A DNA stretch of 18,575 nucleotides from Ga0077553 sp038215275 (GTDB lineage: Bacteria > Acidobacteriota > Terriglobia > Bryobacterales > Bryobacteraceae). The position numbers and the translations under genes were made by a program. The notes beneath the pieces were generated by a model. It saw nothing but the letters and a program-made list of their open reading frames with translations. It did no database searches and had not been told where the DNA came from. Below, piece after piece: positions 7,476 through 16,500 of this stretch (position 1 is its first letter; each line of letters starts with the position of its first letter). The stretch spans positions 1-18,575 of the forward strand of contig JBBQRA010000116.1 of assembly GCA_038215275.1 (NCBI GenBank). The letters are read 5' to 3'.

Positions 7476-10400
7476 CTATTGAATGGCGGCAATAGCGGAA
7501 CTATTGCCGAATACCAGTTCACCGTTAAGCCCTTCGGCTGCGATCGCCAGACTCCGGTATTGTCCGGTTGCTGCGTCGAGAGGCACCTCGAAGGTAACGA
7601 CATAGACGCCCATCATGCCGACGGAATATTCGGCCGAAACCAGCCGGACACCCGCATCATTAACACCGACGATGAGCGGCGCCTGGACTTGTTGCCCGGC
7701 GATACCCGCGCGGTTCGTATCGGCCGACGGAGTGACAGAGCCGAGGCCGGTGACGAGCATCTTCAGAACCTCGCCCCGACGGGCTGGGTTGTCAATCGTT
7801 ACCCAACTGCCGTCCGGACGCTGCACCGCCGCGTAGCGACGGACGCCGTTGCCGGGGTCGGTTTCAAAGATACCCGGCTGGGCTCGCAGCACTTGAATGC
7901 CGCCGGCCGTGGTGGAACCGCCCGACACCCGGACCGTAGCGGTAACCCGGTTGCCCGGGACTAAGCTACACGGTGTCTGGAAGATGATCGATTCCTGCCG
8001 GTTCTGGTTGGCAATGGCGAGGATCGGAGCAGGCTGGCCGTCGAAACTGATTTCGACACCGCTTAGGATCAGCGGCAAGCCGCCAAAGCCAAGCAGGTTG
8101 GCCGGGAGAACCCCGTTCAACGTAGGGGCGATTCCGCTGCCGTAAAGAGTCCCGATACCGCATGGCACGAGGCCGGGCTGGTTGCTGGCCGTATTGACGA
8201 TGTTGTTCACGCTGAACACCGGGCCCGGTAAGCGAGAGGTGAGCGTGAAGGTCTGGGACAGACTGCCGAGCGAGGCGCGTACCGTGATGGTACCCGCGAC
8301 TGAGCCGGCGGTGACGTTCACGGAAGCCCGGCCATCGGCGCCACTGTTGACGGTGGCGGCGCTGAGGGTAGCGCTGCCGCCGACCACAGAGAAGACCACC
8401 GGTTGGCCAGCCGCTGGCGCACCGCGATCATCCGTTACCTGGACAATCAAGGGTTGCGGGAAGGCTTGCCCGGTGATGGCGGTCTGACCGCCGCCGGAAA
8501 CCGTAGCGAGCCCGGTAATCGCGATGTTCACATTGAAGGCAAAGCTGCCGGTAGCGTTGCCGACTCGATAACGAACCACGTTGGTACCGGGGACCGTGCC
8601 CAGTGTGCCGAGCGCCGACACGCGGCCCCTCGAATCTGAGGTGGCCACGATGTTCGCGAGCGTAATGGAGTTAAGCGCCGGAACTTCCCATTGGCCGACC
8701 ACATTCGGAAGAACGTTGCCGAAAGCGTCGGAGACTTCCGCCACAAACGCAAGACGTAGCCGTTCACCGGGAGCGCCGGACTGGTTGTTCCCTTGCACGA
8801 GTCGAATCGTGGAAGGCGGCCCAGGGCGAACATCGAGGACAAGCGAAGCACCACCGAGGTTAATGGACCCGCCCACTACAACCTGCAGCGGGGCGAGACC
8901 CAGACGCCCGCCGACCGCAAGGTTACAGGTCGCCACGCCGGTGGAATCGGTGAGCGCGACATCGCCGTCGCCGACGCAGTTGGCGGTAGGACCGGAAGCC
9001 GCCGTGTTCCCTGTATTGGCACGGAGCGAAACATTGGGGATCACCTGTCCGGACTGCGGGCCCGACACTACAACGACACGCACTTGGATGGCTTCGGTCA
9101 CCGTTGTCCCGGCCTGTCCGACGATTTCCCGTTCAACCGGTTTAATCCGTTCGACGATAGGCGGTGAGGCGGAGCCGCCGCCGAGCAATTGCCCGAGGAT
9201 GCTCGTCAGGATGAAGTTGACCGTACTCGTACCGTTGGTGGCCGTAATTGTCTGTTGTGCATAGGACGAACCGGGATTCACCGAAGTCGCAATGAACCCA
9301 ATCGCCGCACGGCCATCGGCATCGGTCTGGACAGTACAAACGTTCCCGCTACACGAAGCTCCCGGCAGAATGGTGCCGTCCGACGTCGAGGTATTGAAGG
9401 ACCCGCTTCCGGTCTGGAGAGCGAAGGTAATCGTCTGGTTCACCGCCGGGCGACCCTGGGTGTCCAGCATCTCCACCGTCATCGGCTCGCTGATCTGGAA
9501 CTGTTCCTGAACCAATTGGCCCTGTCCGCGAACGATTTTCAGCAATCCGGTCGGCGTACCGCCGCCAGTGGTGGAGCCAGTAGTGAGGGTAAATTGAAAT
9601 GTCGGCGCGCTAGTGCCGGTGGCGCCCGCAGTGGCGACGACCGAAAAAGTACCCGCAGTGGGCGGCGCGATGATGTTAGTGATCGCGTAGCCTTGATCAT
9701 TGGTAACGACAGTCGCGCCTTGAATCTGCGCCGCGGAGTTGTCGGAGGCGAATGTCACCGACACGCCCTTGATGGGCCGGCCGGTCGAGTTCAGCACCCG
9801 CGTGATCAAGGGCTGATAGGCGGTACCGACTGCGGTGCTCTGGATACCGTTGTAGCCGATAATCTGGGTCGGCGTCGCACCCACGAGTGCCGGAGCCGCG
9901 AACACGAGCGCGCCTGGGTTCGCCGGGATGGCGGCCGCCCCATTGCCCGCTGGCGGAACGGACGTATTGTCCAAGCGGACGACCGAGCCCGGCGTCACCG
10001 CAAACAGAAAGCGGGGATTCGGGGTCTCGTTCGTGCCGATGAGCGCAGTGACATTATTCAGGCTGCCAATATTGGCGAACTGAGGCGGATTGATGTTCAA
10101 CGGGCTCAGGCTGATTTCGAACAACGTTTGCTGCTGGTTGGAGATAGCATAGACGCGGTTATTCGAGGCCACCGTCAGAGAGTCGAGAATCGGACCGAAA
10201 TTTGGGATTGTCCCTGCAACCGTGCGACTGCGCAGATCGACCAGGATCACGGAGGAGCCCGTGACCGGCGTCTGATTTACCATGATGCCGTACTGACCGT
10301 CGGGCGTGAAGGCAATCTTGCCTGGCCGCGCGTTCAACGGAATCTCGGTCCGAATGGTCATGGCGCGTCCATCAATTTCATAAAGACGATTCGAAGTCGT

Positions 10401-10997
10401 GACGTAGACAAGGCCGTTGTAACCAACAGCAACACCGGTCAATGCGCCACCGATGGTCAATGGAGTGCCGACTGCCGCGTTCGTGTTCAGGTCGACAGCG
10501 GTGAGAGAGTTGCTGACGGCGCTTAGAACAAAGGCTCTGGTTGCATCGGGCAGAACGGCGACATCAATCGGTTGGTTCCCGACTCCGGTGACGGTATTCA
10601 AGAGGCTATCGGTCGTCGTATCAAAGATATGCAGGCCATTGGCCACAATGAGCAGCCTCCGCCCATCCGGGGTGAGCGTAGCGGCTTCCGCCTGCGAAAG
10701 ATTTTGGCGTTTCAGTACATTCGCCGGATTGGCGGCTTCCAACACCATTAAGGTATCGCTGCCGGAGCGGGCGACGGAATAGTACTTTGTTCCCTCAGAG
10801 TTCATGAAGAAGAACGCAGCGCCTGGCTGCGCCGTGAAGGACGAGATCGTGGTGAACGGATCCAGCCGGAAGGCGGTGACCGTCCCTGCCTGGCTCGACG
10901 TATTGGGCAAAAGGAACAGTTGGGTTTGTGCGAAGGAGGTCCAAGCGGACACAAGCAGACAAACCGACGCCAAAAGGCTGTGTCGGAAAAGCGACAT
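7476..10997 (-). CDS. Large secreted protein: beta-propeller, Ig-like domains, TIGR03437 C-terminus
   Basis: A 1173-aa exported protein. The signal peptide is MSLFRHSLLASVCLLVSAWTSFAQ, probably cleaved near residue 23. Residues ~25-345 carry YVTN-type propeller blades (for example DGRRLLIVANGLHIFDTTTD, PDATRAFVLSAVSNSLTAVDL, TPDGQYGIMVN). Five Ig-like units of the Big_1/invasin type follow at about 370-472, 485-600, 610-725, 728-825 and 830-922, marked by repeats such as NDQGYAITNI, DADGRAAIGFIAT and SGADGRASVNVTAG. Residues 930-1170 form a TIGR03437 domain (NNIVNTASNQ, TLYGSGIAP, VTGLGSVTP). The protein is probably outside the cell and structural or adhesive; no catalytic motif was found. 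The start at 10997 is set by GAGGT 4 nt upstream and by the signal peptide; an ATG 25 codons earlier has neither. The gene has its own promoter candidate and terminator. Confidence 0.88.
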   Translation of the reverse strand: MSLFRHSLLASVCLLVSAWTSFAQTQLFLLPNTSSQAGTVTAFRLDPFTTISSFTAQPGAAFFFMNSEGTKYYSVARSGSDTLMVLEAANPANVLKRQNLSQAEAATLTPDGRRLLIVANGLHIFDTTTDSLLNTVTGVGNQPIDVAVLPDATRAFVLSAVSNSLTAVDLNTNAAVGTPLTIGGALTGVAVGYNGLVYVTTSNRLYEIDGRAMTIRTEIPLNARPGKIAFTPDGQYGIMVNQTPVTGSSVILVDLRSRTVAGTIPNFGPILDSLTVASNNRVYAISNQQQTLFEISLSPLNINPPQFANIGSLNNVTALIGTNETPNPRFLFAVTPGSVVRLDNTSVPPAGNGAAAIPANPGALVFAAPALVGATPTQIIGYNGIQSTAVGTAYQPLITRVLNSTGRPIKGVSVTFASDNSAAQIQGATVVTNDQGYAITNIIAPPTAGTFSVVATAGATGTSAPTFQFTLTTGSTTGGGTPTGLLKIVRGQGQLVQEQFQISEPMTVEMLDTQGRPAVNQTITFALQTGSGSFNTSTSDGTILPGASCSGNVCTVQTDADGRAAIGFIATSVNPGSSYAQQTITATNGTSTVNFILTSILGQLLGGGSASPPIVERIKPVEREIVGQAGTTVTEAIQVRVVVVSGPQSGQVIPNVSLRANTGNTAASGPTANCVGDGDVALTDSTGVATCNLAVGGRLGLAPLQVVVGGSINLGGASLVLDVRPGPPSTIRLVQGNNQSGAPGERLRLAFVAEVSDAFGNVLPNVVGQWEVPALNSITLANIVATSDSRGRVSALGTLGTVPGTNVVRYRVGNATGSFAFNVNIAITGLATVSGGGQTAITGQAFPQPLIVQVTDDRGAPAAGQPVVFSVVGGSATLSAATVNSGADGRASVNVTAGSVAGTITVRASLGSLSQTFTLTSRLPGPVFSVNNIVNTASNQPGLVPCGIGTLYGSGIAPTLNGVLPANLLGFGGLPLILSGVEISFDGQPAPILAIANQNRQESIIFQTPCSLVPGNRVTATVRVSGGSTTAGGIQVLRAQPGIFETDPGNGVRRYAAVQRPDGSWVTIDNPARRGEVLKMLVTGLGSVTPSADTNRAGIAGQQVQAPLIVGVNDAGVRLVSAEYSVGMMGVYVVTFEVPLDAATGQYRSLAIAAEGLNGELVFGNSSAIAAIQ

Positions 10998-11074
10998 TGC
11001 TACCTCGAAAAATAGGGGATTGTGGACGCGGGCAACGGGAGAGCGGAGACGGGAAGCGGAAAGCGACAACACTT

Positions 11075-11103
11075 AATTTACCACTGGTCGCATAGTACTA
11101 CAA
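11075..11103 (-). promoter_or_regulatory. Candidate sigma-70 promoter for the 1173-aa gene
   Basis: Minus-strand TTGTAG (11098-11103) and TAAATT (11075-11080) are separated by exactly 17 bases. They match the consensus at three and four positions. The site lies between the terminator of the upstream gene and the start at 10997, giving a leader of about 70 nt. A moderate call based on spacing and position only. Confidence 0.4.
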
Positions 11104-11145
11104 GAAGAGAGAAGGTAAATTACTAAATCAAAAAGTTGGCTGCTT

Positions 11146-11186
11146 AAAAAGGCAACGGGGAGAAGCTTGCGCTTCTCCCCGTTGCC
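11146..11186 (-). terminator. Intrinsic terminator after the 644-aa gene
   Basis: A perfect 16-bp stem (arms 11151-11166 and 11171-11186) with a 4-base loop, followed on the minus strand by TTTTT (11150-11146). It starts 18 bases after the stop codon of the 644-aa gene. The stem is long and GC-rich, so it should be very efficient. Confidence 0.93.
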
Positions 11187-11204
11187 GGTTGCGTTGCTTT
11201 TGGT

Positions 11205-13139
11205 TTAGTGGCCGAGGACTTCAGAGAAGACGCCGGACCGCGGATAGGTGTCAACCTGGCCGTCCATGATGAGGGCGAGATAAGCCTCGGAAACCCGGTT
11301 GGCGCCGACGTCGCTGATGAAGGCGAAGCCGTGACCATACTGGAAGTTACACTGGGCAATCACGTAACCCTGGAAGCCGGGCGTAGCCGCGACACCAAAG
11401 TTACCGCCGCTCGACAAGGTCGCCGTCATGGTCCTACCAGACGGAATCAGTGCCGAGGTCTGAGCCGCGGGAGCCGCGCCACCACCGGTGGTCTCACCGT
11501 AGTAGTTCAGCTTACACGGACCGGACTGCGGAGCAGTTCCGAACGGGTCGGTCGAGGTGTTCGCGATAGCGATACCCGAGTCGAAGCCCACCTGGTTCGT
11601 CAAGAACGGGAACAGGATGTTCGTGCTGCAAGCATTCACGTTGAACAGGGTCCGAGCGGAGCTCGTATCTGCAAAACGCGGCTGGTTGTTGGTGGACGAA
11701 GCAGTCGTCACGGTGCTGAGCGGCGCGAAGCTGCCAGCGACCGAAGCGCTGCCGAGGCCAGGGAGGTTGTTGCTGGTGTTGGCGGCATAAGCCACTGAGA
11801 CCACAACTTCAACCGTCTGGACCTGGAACGGGTTCGCGTTCATCACTTCCCAAACCGCCATACCCGCACCATTGCTGATGGAGATCGGAGCGGACGGGAT
11901 GGCGGTGCCACCCTGGGAAGAGCTGTTGGTGGAAGCGGCAGCAGAGAAAGCACCGCCACCATTGGCATCGGTAGACACCAGGCGTACGGTCGAAGTCAGG
12001 TTGGTATGTGCAGTCGAAACGTTCGCCGTGCTGCCAGGACCGCAATCACTGCAGGAAACGACGCTGTAGACCGAACCGTACAGCACAATTCCAGCAGGAA
12101 TGTTGGTGAAGCGAGCCATCAGGCGAGTACCCTGCGAAGCAAGACCAGCCTGAGCGAGGTTGGTCGTGGCAGCGCCGCTGTTAGTCCCCACCACCGCAAA
12201 CGGGTTGTAGAAACCTGATTCGGTGAAGAAGTTATTATTCGGCGTGTTCTGAGCCACAGGAAGCTGGCTTTCGTCCGCATTGAAAGTGACGCTGGTGCCA
12301 ATGTTGACCCGGCGTTTGAACGCCGAAGCAAATCCTTCGGTAAAGCGGAGGATGTGCCGCGAGCTGGTCAGAGCAGAGCTGCTGCTGGTTGCTGCGCCGC
12401 TATTGGTGGAGACGCACTGCAGGAAGTTCAGGCCAACCGCGGTGCGGAGGCCGAACGTCAGGCCGGGTTGGATGAAGGCCACGGTCTGCTGCGGGTTGTT
12501 GATCGGGATCGAGGTCGTCGAGGTCGCCGAAACGAACATAACGATCTGGGTCGGGATCAGCGTCGAGCTCACACCAAGCTGGTTGGCGTTCGCACGAACG
12601 TTGGTGATACGGATGATGCGGGTGTTCGTGGTGCCAGGAGGATCAATCGGCACTCCGAGCCACACGAGCTGGTTCGCACCAGCCTGACGGCCCTGAAACA
12701 CATTGGCCGGCGTCGGGTTGTTGACGTCACCAGCGCTGTAGTTGACGCCAGAGAGACCGCCACTTCCAACCATCGGGCAACCACCGTTGGTGGTGCAATA
12801 CCGAAGGTTGCCACCGCCAGTGCCGGTGCCAGACGGCTCGTCAATCATAAGGAGCGCTTCGCTCCAGGGATCACTGAGCAGACGGGAGGTCACGTTGGTG
12901 TTCAAAAAGATCTGGAAGTTGACCTGGGGGACCGGCGCGCCAAGAGCGGTCGGGGTGCCACCAGTACAGTTCAAAATCAAGTCACCAACGAGTTCCGTCA
13001 GCCCTTCCGCGCGTACAATCGGCGGAACGCCAGCGTTCGTGTTACAGCTAAACGCCGGTTGGGCATTGGCGGATGCTGCCGCGCCAAACATCAGCGAAGC
13101 AACGGCCAATACCGGGAACCATTTGCGGAAATCTGCCAT
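11205..13139 (-). CDS. Exported protein of unknown function, Acidobacteriota-type, probably abundant
   Basis: A 644-aa protein with a clear signal peptide (MADFRKWFPVLAVASLMFGAAASANA, cleavage near residue 26). The mature chain is rich in Ser, Thr, Asn, Ala and Gly and has few charged residues, as in beta-rich surface proteins. Cysteines are few and some are closely spaced (C115/C121, C363/C366), so disulfides are possible. Residues ~505-625 (TNILFPFLTNQVGFDSGIAI, then GFQGYVIAQCNFQYGHGFAF) look like a module that I recall from several acidobacterial exported proteins; this is recollection, not a search. No enzyme motif was seen. Expression signals are unusually strong: AAGGAG exactly 6 nt before the ATG, a good promoter with a ~215-nt leader, and a 16-bp terminator. 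This suggests a high-copy single-gene transcript, perhaps a cell-surface layer or matrix component. The function is not known. Confidence 0.85.
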   Translation of the reverse strand: MADFRKWFPVLAVASLMFGAAASANAQPAFSCNTNAGVPPIVRAEGLTELVGDLILNCTGGTPTALGAPVPQVNFQIFLNTNVTSRLLSDPWSEALLMIDEPSGTGTGGGNLRYCTTNGGCPMVGSGGLSGVNYSAGDVNNPTPANVFQGRQAGANQLVWLGVPIDPPGTTNTRIIRITNVRANANQLGVSSTLIPTQIVMFVSATSTTSIPINNPQQTVAFIQPGLTFGLRTAVGLNFLQCVSTNSGAATSSSSALTSSRHILRFTEGFASAFKRRVNIGTSVTFNADESQLPVAQNTPNNNFFTESGFYNPFAVVGTNSGAATTNLAQAGLASQGTRLMARFTNIPAGIVLYGSVYSVVSCSDCGPGSTANVSTAHTNLTSTVRLVSTDANGGGAFSAAASTNSSSQGGTAIPSAPISISNGAGMAVWEVMNANPFQVQTVEVVVSVAYAANTSNNLPGLGSASVAGSFAPLSTVTTASSTNNQPRFADTSSARTLFNVNACSTNILFPFLTNQVGFDSGIAIANTSTDPFGTAPQSGPCKLNYYGETTGGGAAPAAQTSALIPSGRTMTATLSSGGNFGVAATPGFQGYVIAQCNFQYGHGFAFISDVGANRVSEAYLALIMDGQVDTYPRSGVFSEVLGH

Positions 13140-13145
13140 TTCCTT

Positions 13146-13151
13146 CTCCTT
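13146..13151 (-). promoter_or_regulatory. Strong Shine-Dalgarno (AAGGAG) of the 644-aa gene
   Basis: AAGGAG lies 6 nt before the ATG at 13139 on the minus strand, embedded in a purine-only run. It is the best ribosome binding site in the window and fixes this start. Confidence 0.85.
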
Positions 13152-13362
13152 GTGGAATAAAATCGAATTGATGAGGGACTACCTTTTTACCGCTTTGACT
13201 TAGTCTCGAGGAGTTCGCCCGGTCGCGACGACAAATTTCTGTCAGCCTGCGGTTGGCGGCCCCTTGCGAGCCAAGCTAATCTTTATATTTTTGTGATTCG
13301 TTCGTACTCGCGGCCCTGATAACCAGAAAACCGCCTAACCCTGAGTAGACGCAATCCTTTAC

Positions 13363-13391
13363 TTTTTAACATTCCCACCCCGTCAAGTCAA
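13363..13391 (-). promoter_or_regulatory. Sigma-70-type promoter for the 644-aa gene
   Basis: Minus-strand TTGACT (13386-13391) matches the -35 box at five of six positions, and TAAAAA (13363-13368) matches the -10 box at four, with a 17-base spacer. The TTGAC is duplicated in tandem (CTTGACTTGAC). It is the strongest promoter candidate in the window and predicts a transcript with a leader of about 215 nt. Confidence 0.6.
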
Positions 13392-13528
13392 GCTCTGATT
13401 TTCCAAAGACTTGCGCCGAGAGGGGTCTGTGCGCAGGCTCAACTGTAGCAGGTAAAGGGCCATTCCGGCGACAATTCGTGGCCGGGCTTCGATAAAGGGC
13501 CCCCGGCAGCGTTGCCGAGACGCTAACT

Positions 13529-16500
13529 CTATTGAATGGATACATTTATGGGACTCACCTCCACTCCACCCTGCCGCAGGTCCAGGGTTTGGAATAGCCC
13601 CGGGGGCATATCCGTCGGTAGCGTTAGATTGAGTTGATAGAGTCCAATGTATTCAGGGGCGAGTCCACTGTATACAACGGGCACTTCCAAACCATTGATT
13701 CGCGCCGACACCGGGCGCTCCGTCCTGGTCAGATTCCCCTGAGGGACCACCGCCCCGAATCCAGTTCCATAGAGAATTAGTGCCGTTCCCCGCGCCGCCG
13801 GCTGCGCTGGACCGTTCAACGCACCGTTTGCATTCACTGCAGCCATCTGTCCCTCCGCGAGCCGGAAAATCGCGGGAGCCACCTCGCGCAGGTCGATCCG
13901 TGCTTCCGCCACCCCGAATGCCGACCGCAGGGTCAACGTGTAGCTACCCATGGGTAAGTCCAAGGGCACCGCCAGATTTACCTGGAAGGAACTACTAAAG
14001 AGGACCTCCGCGGTTCGTCCGCCGATCTCCGCCGTGGTCGGCGTCCCGGATCGCCCCAACCCCACCCCGAAGACGCTCACCAGCGCGCCCGGCGCCAGAT
14101 CCGGCACAAAGCTCGCTCCGTTCAAAACCGCCATCGCCCCGAACGAAGCCGCGAGCGGCGTGACCTCCCACTGTAAGGCTGGCCTCGAAACCCGAAACGA
14201 AGCCGATTGCTCCCCCAACAGCGGATACCGCGCACCGACCGTCGCCAAGTCCGTCACCGTGGCCGTAAACCTGCCTGCGGCAGCCAAATCCAGTTGATAA
14301 ACCGCCTCCGACCCGTCGCAAACCCGGAATACTACCGGAACACCGTTCCGATGCACCGCGAACGTCGCGCCGCACACCCCCGCCGCTCCCGCCACTTCGG
14401 GCGTGGCGCTCTCGGAAACGATGAGAAAACCGGTATTCGCAGGCACCCGGGGCTCCAACCGTAACAACCCGGTAATTCGGCCTTTATAAGTGATAGCCCC
14501 GGCGCTGAATCCAGCCAGGTACTCCCCCAGCGACGTCCGGCCGAATGTTGGGCTTGGATCCATGATCAGCACTTCCCCGGCCGACCCAATCCCAGTAGCA
14601 ACCACCGCATGCGCATTGCCGTTTTCGAGTGCAAGACTAACCAGAACAGGGCCGGAGGCAATGGCGTCCCGCAGTGTCTGCTCATTTGGCGCCAGGGCAA
14701 CCGGAGTCAGGCTCCCGGAGACGAATCCCGGCAACCGCCACAAGTTTGCGGTTCCATTTTCAAGTACGCCGTCGCAAATTTGAGCGCCCACGCCGTCAAA
14801 CACACAGAACGCCTTGAGATACCCGGCCAAGGCAGCCGGGCTGGCAGCGGATATCGGCGATGGCAACTCGCCGCGATCCTGGTAGTACCGGAGGATGGCG
14901 GCGGCAGAAGCGAGATACGGATCTCCCGTGTCTACAATCCGGGGGAACGAACTCAGCGTCCCCCCGGTCATCCGAACCTGAAAAGTCACCACTTGCAGCA
15001 GCGCCTCGGCAGTGACCAACGCGATGCCTTCCCGCGCGGGCAAGCGGAGCACCGCCTCCGCCTCCCCATTGCTGTCCGTGACGGCCGCGAACCGGGCCAG
15101 CGAACCGCCCGGTGAGGGCGTGAAGACCACCGCCACCCCAGCCAAGGGATTGCTCGATTCGTCCAGCAGTTGTACCCGCAAAGGCACCGCAAGCAGAGAT
15201 CCCGGAGGTCCTGCTTGGCCGTCTCCGCGCACCTTCGTCAGCCGGGGACGGGCGTCCGCAAGCGCCCGGACCGTGAAGCTGGTTTGTGCGGAAACACTCT
15301 GGCCCGCATCGTCGGCCAAAACCGTGATTGTCCCGGGATTAGCATTGGCACGCACCAATAGCTCCCATGCGAACGCGCCATTCGACGGCTGAACGAAGAA
15401 GTCCGGTTCGCCGGTCGTGCGGACGCGGATCCGCCGATTCTCCCCGAAACCGCCCAGCGCTAGCCGGACCCGGCTGCCCGCGATCACAGTTCCAGGCGTG
15501 GCACTAACGGACGGCAGGCGCGGCGTTTCCACGGCCGACGCCTCCGTCGCCCCCGCCGCAACCAGAAGATATCCGCCTTCAAAATCCTGCCGCCGGCCGC
15601 CGCTCACCGCATATTCGTCATTCGCAGGAGCGCCTAGGCGACCCGCCGGACCACCCAGTTCGACATATTTGGAGTGGATCGCCCCCGTCGTGAAGTTCAC
15701 TCGGCCAGCCAAAGGAACGTTGTAAAGCGAACCCAACCGGAAGGCCTGCTGCATCCCGCCTGTCGCCGCAAAGGTAAAGAAGCTGGCAACATCGTTTACC
15801 GGTGGACCGGCGGCGCCGGTTTCGAGGCCAAGTGCCTGCCATCTCGTCAACAACGCCCCGGAGACCAACCGCACCGGAGAACCAGCCAGCACGCCGTTCT
15901 CAAAATTCTGCCGCCCTCCAGCGCTGGCATCGGATAGCGGATAACCCAACATGCCCGCTGGTCCACCAAAATCCTCATACCGGGCGAGAAGCAGCCCGGA
16001 CAAGACGTAAGCTTGCGCCAAGCGGTCCGGCAGGGCCAGAACCACCCGAACTCCACTCGTCGTCGACACTTCCTGCATATAGCCATTGCCCACACGGCGC
16101 ACCGGATTGCGGCCGGGAAGCTGCAGCACAAGGCGATTCCGGGTGACCGCGTCCTGGAACGCCTGCGTCGCGGCTGCGCTGGGGGCGCCTTCCCCGACTT
16201 GGCAACAGGTGGTTCGGACGAAGATCTGAATCGGGGAGCTGATCCGCCCATCGGCGGTGGCCGTAATGGTCGCCACGCCGCCGCCCACCGCGCGAAGAGT
16301 CGCTGAGGCGCCCGACGCTTGAATGGACACCACGCGGCCGTTGGTGGTAGTCCACGCGATAGGCCGGTCGAGCAGTTCGTCGCCGTTGAACGCGCGGGGA
16401 ACAGCAGTCACCTGGAAGGTATCGTTCAGCTTCAAGGTGAGTGTCGCCGGGCCAGGGGTGAGGCCGATCGAGTGTACCGGCAAACGCACCGAGGCCGTGC

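Larger units (their letters stand above)
13140..13528. other. 389-bp intergenic region holding a promoter and a long leader
   Basis: No coding sequence is seen here. The right part (13392-13528) follows the stop of the 1266-aa gene and shows only weak hairpins (for example CGGCA/TGCCG with a 4-base loop near 13505-13518) and an AAAGGGCC direct repeat, not a clear terminator. The middle holds the promoter at 13363-13391. The left part would be a ~215-nt leader, more AT-rich than its surroundings, with no riboswitch class that I recognise. It ends in the Shine-Dalgarno AAGGAG at 13146-13151. Confidence 0.6.

Noticed and set aside
9189..10526. Plus-strand 445-codon open frame
   Set aside because: It is antisense to the propeller/Ig protein; its Arg-rich translation has no recognisable domain.
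12354..13160. Plus-strand 268-codon open frame
   Set aside because: It is antisense to the 644-aa exported gene and includes the complement of its signal peptide and ribosome binding site.
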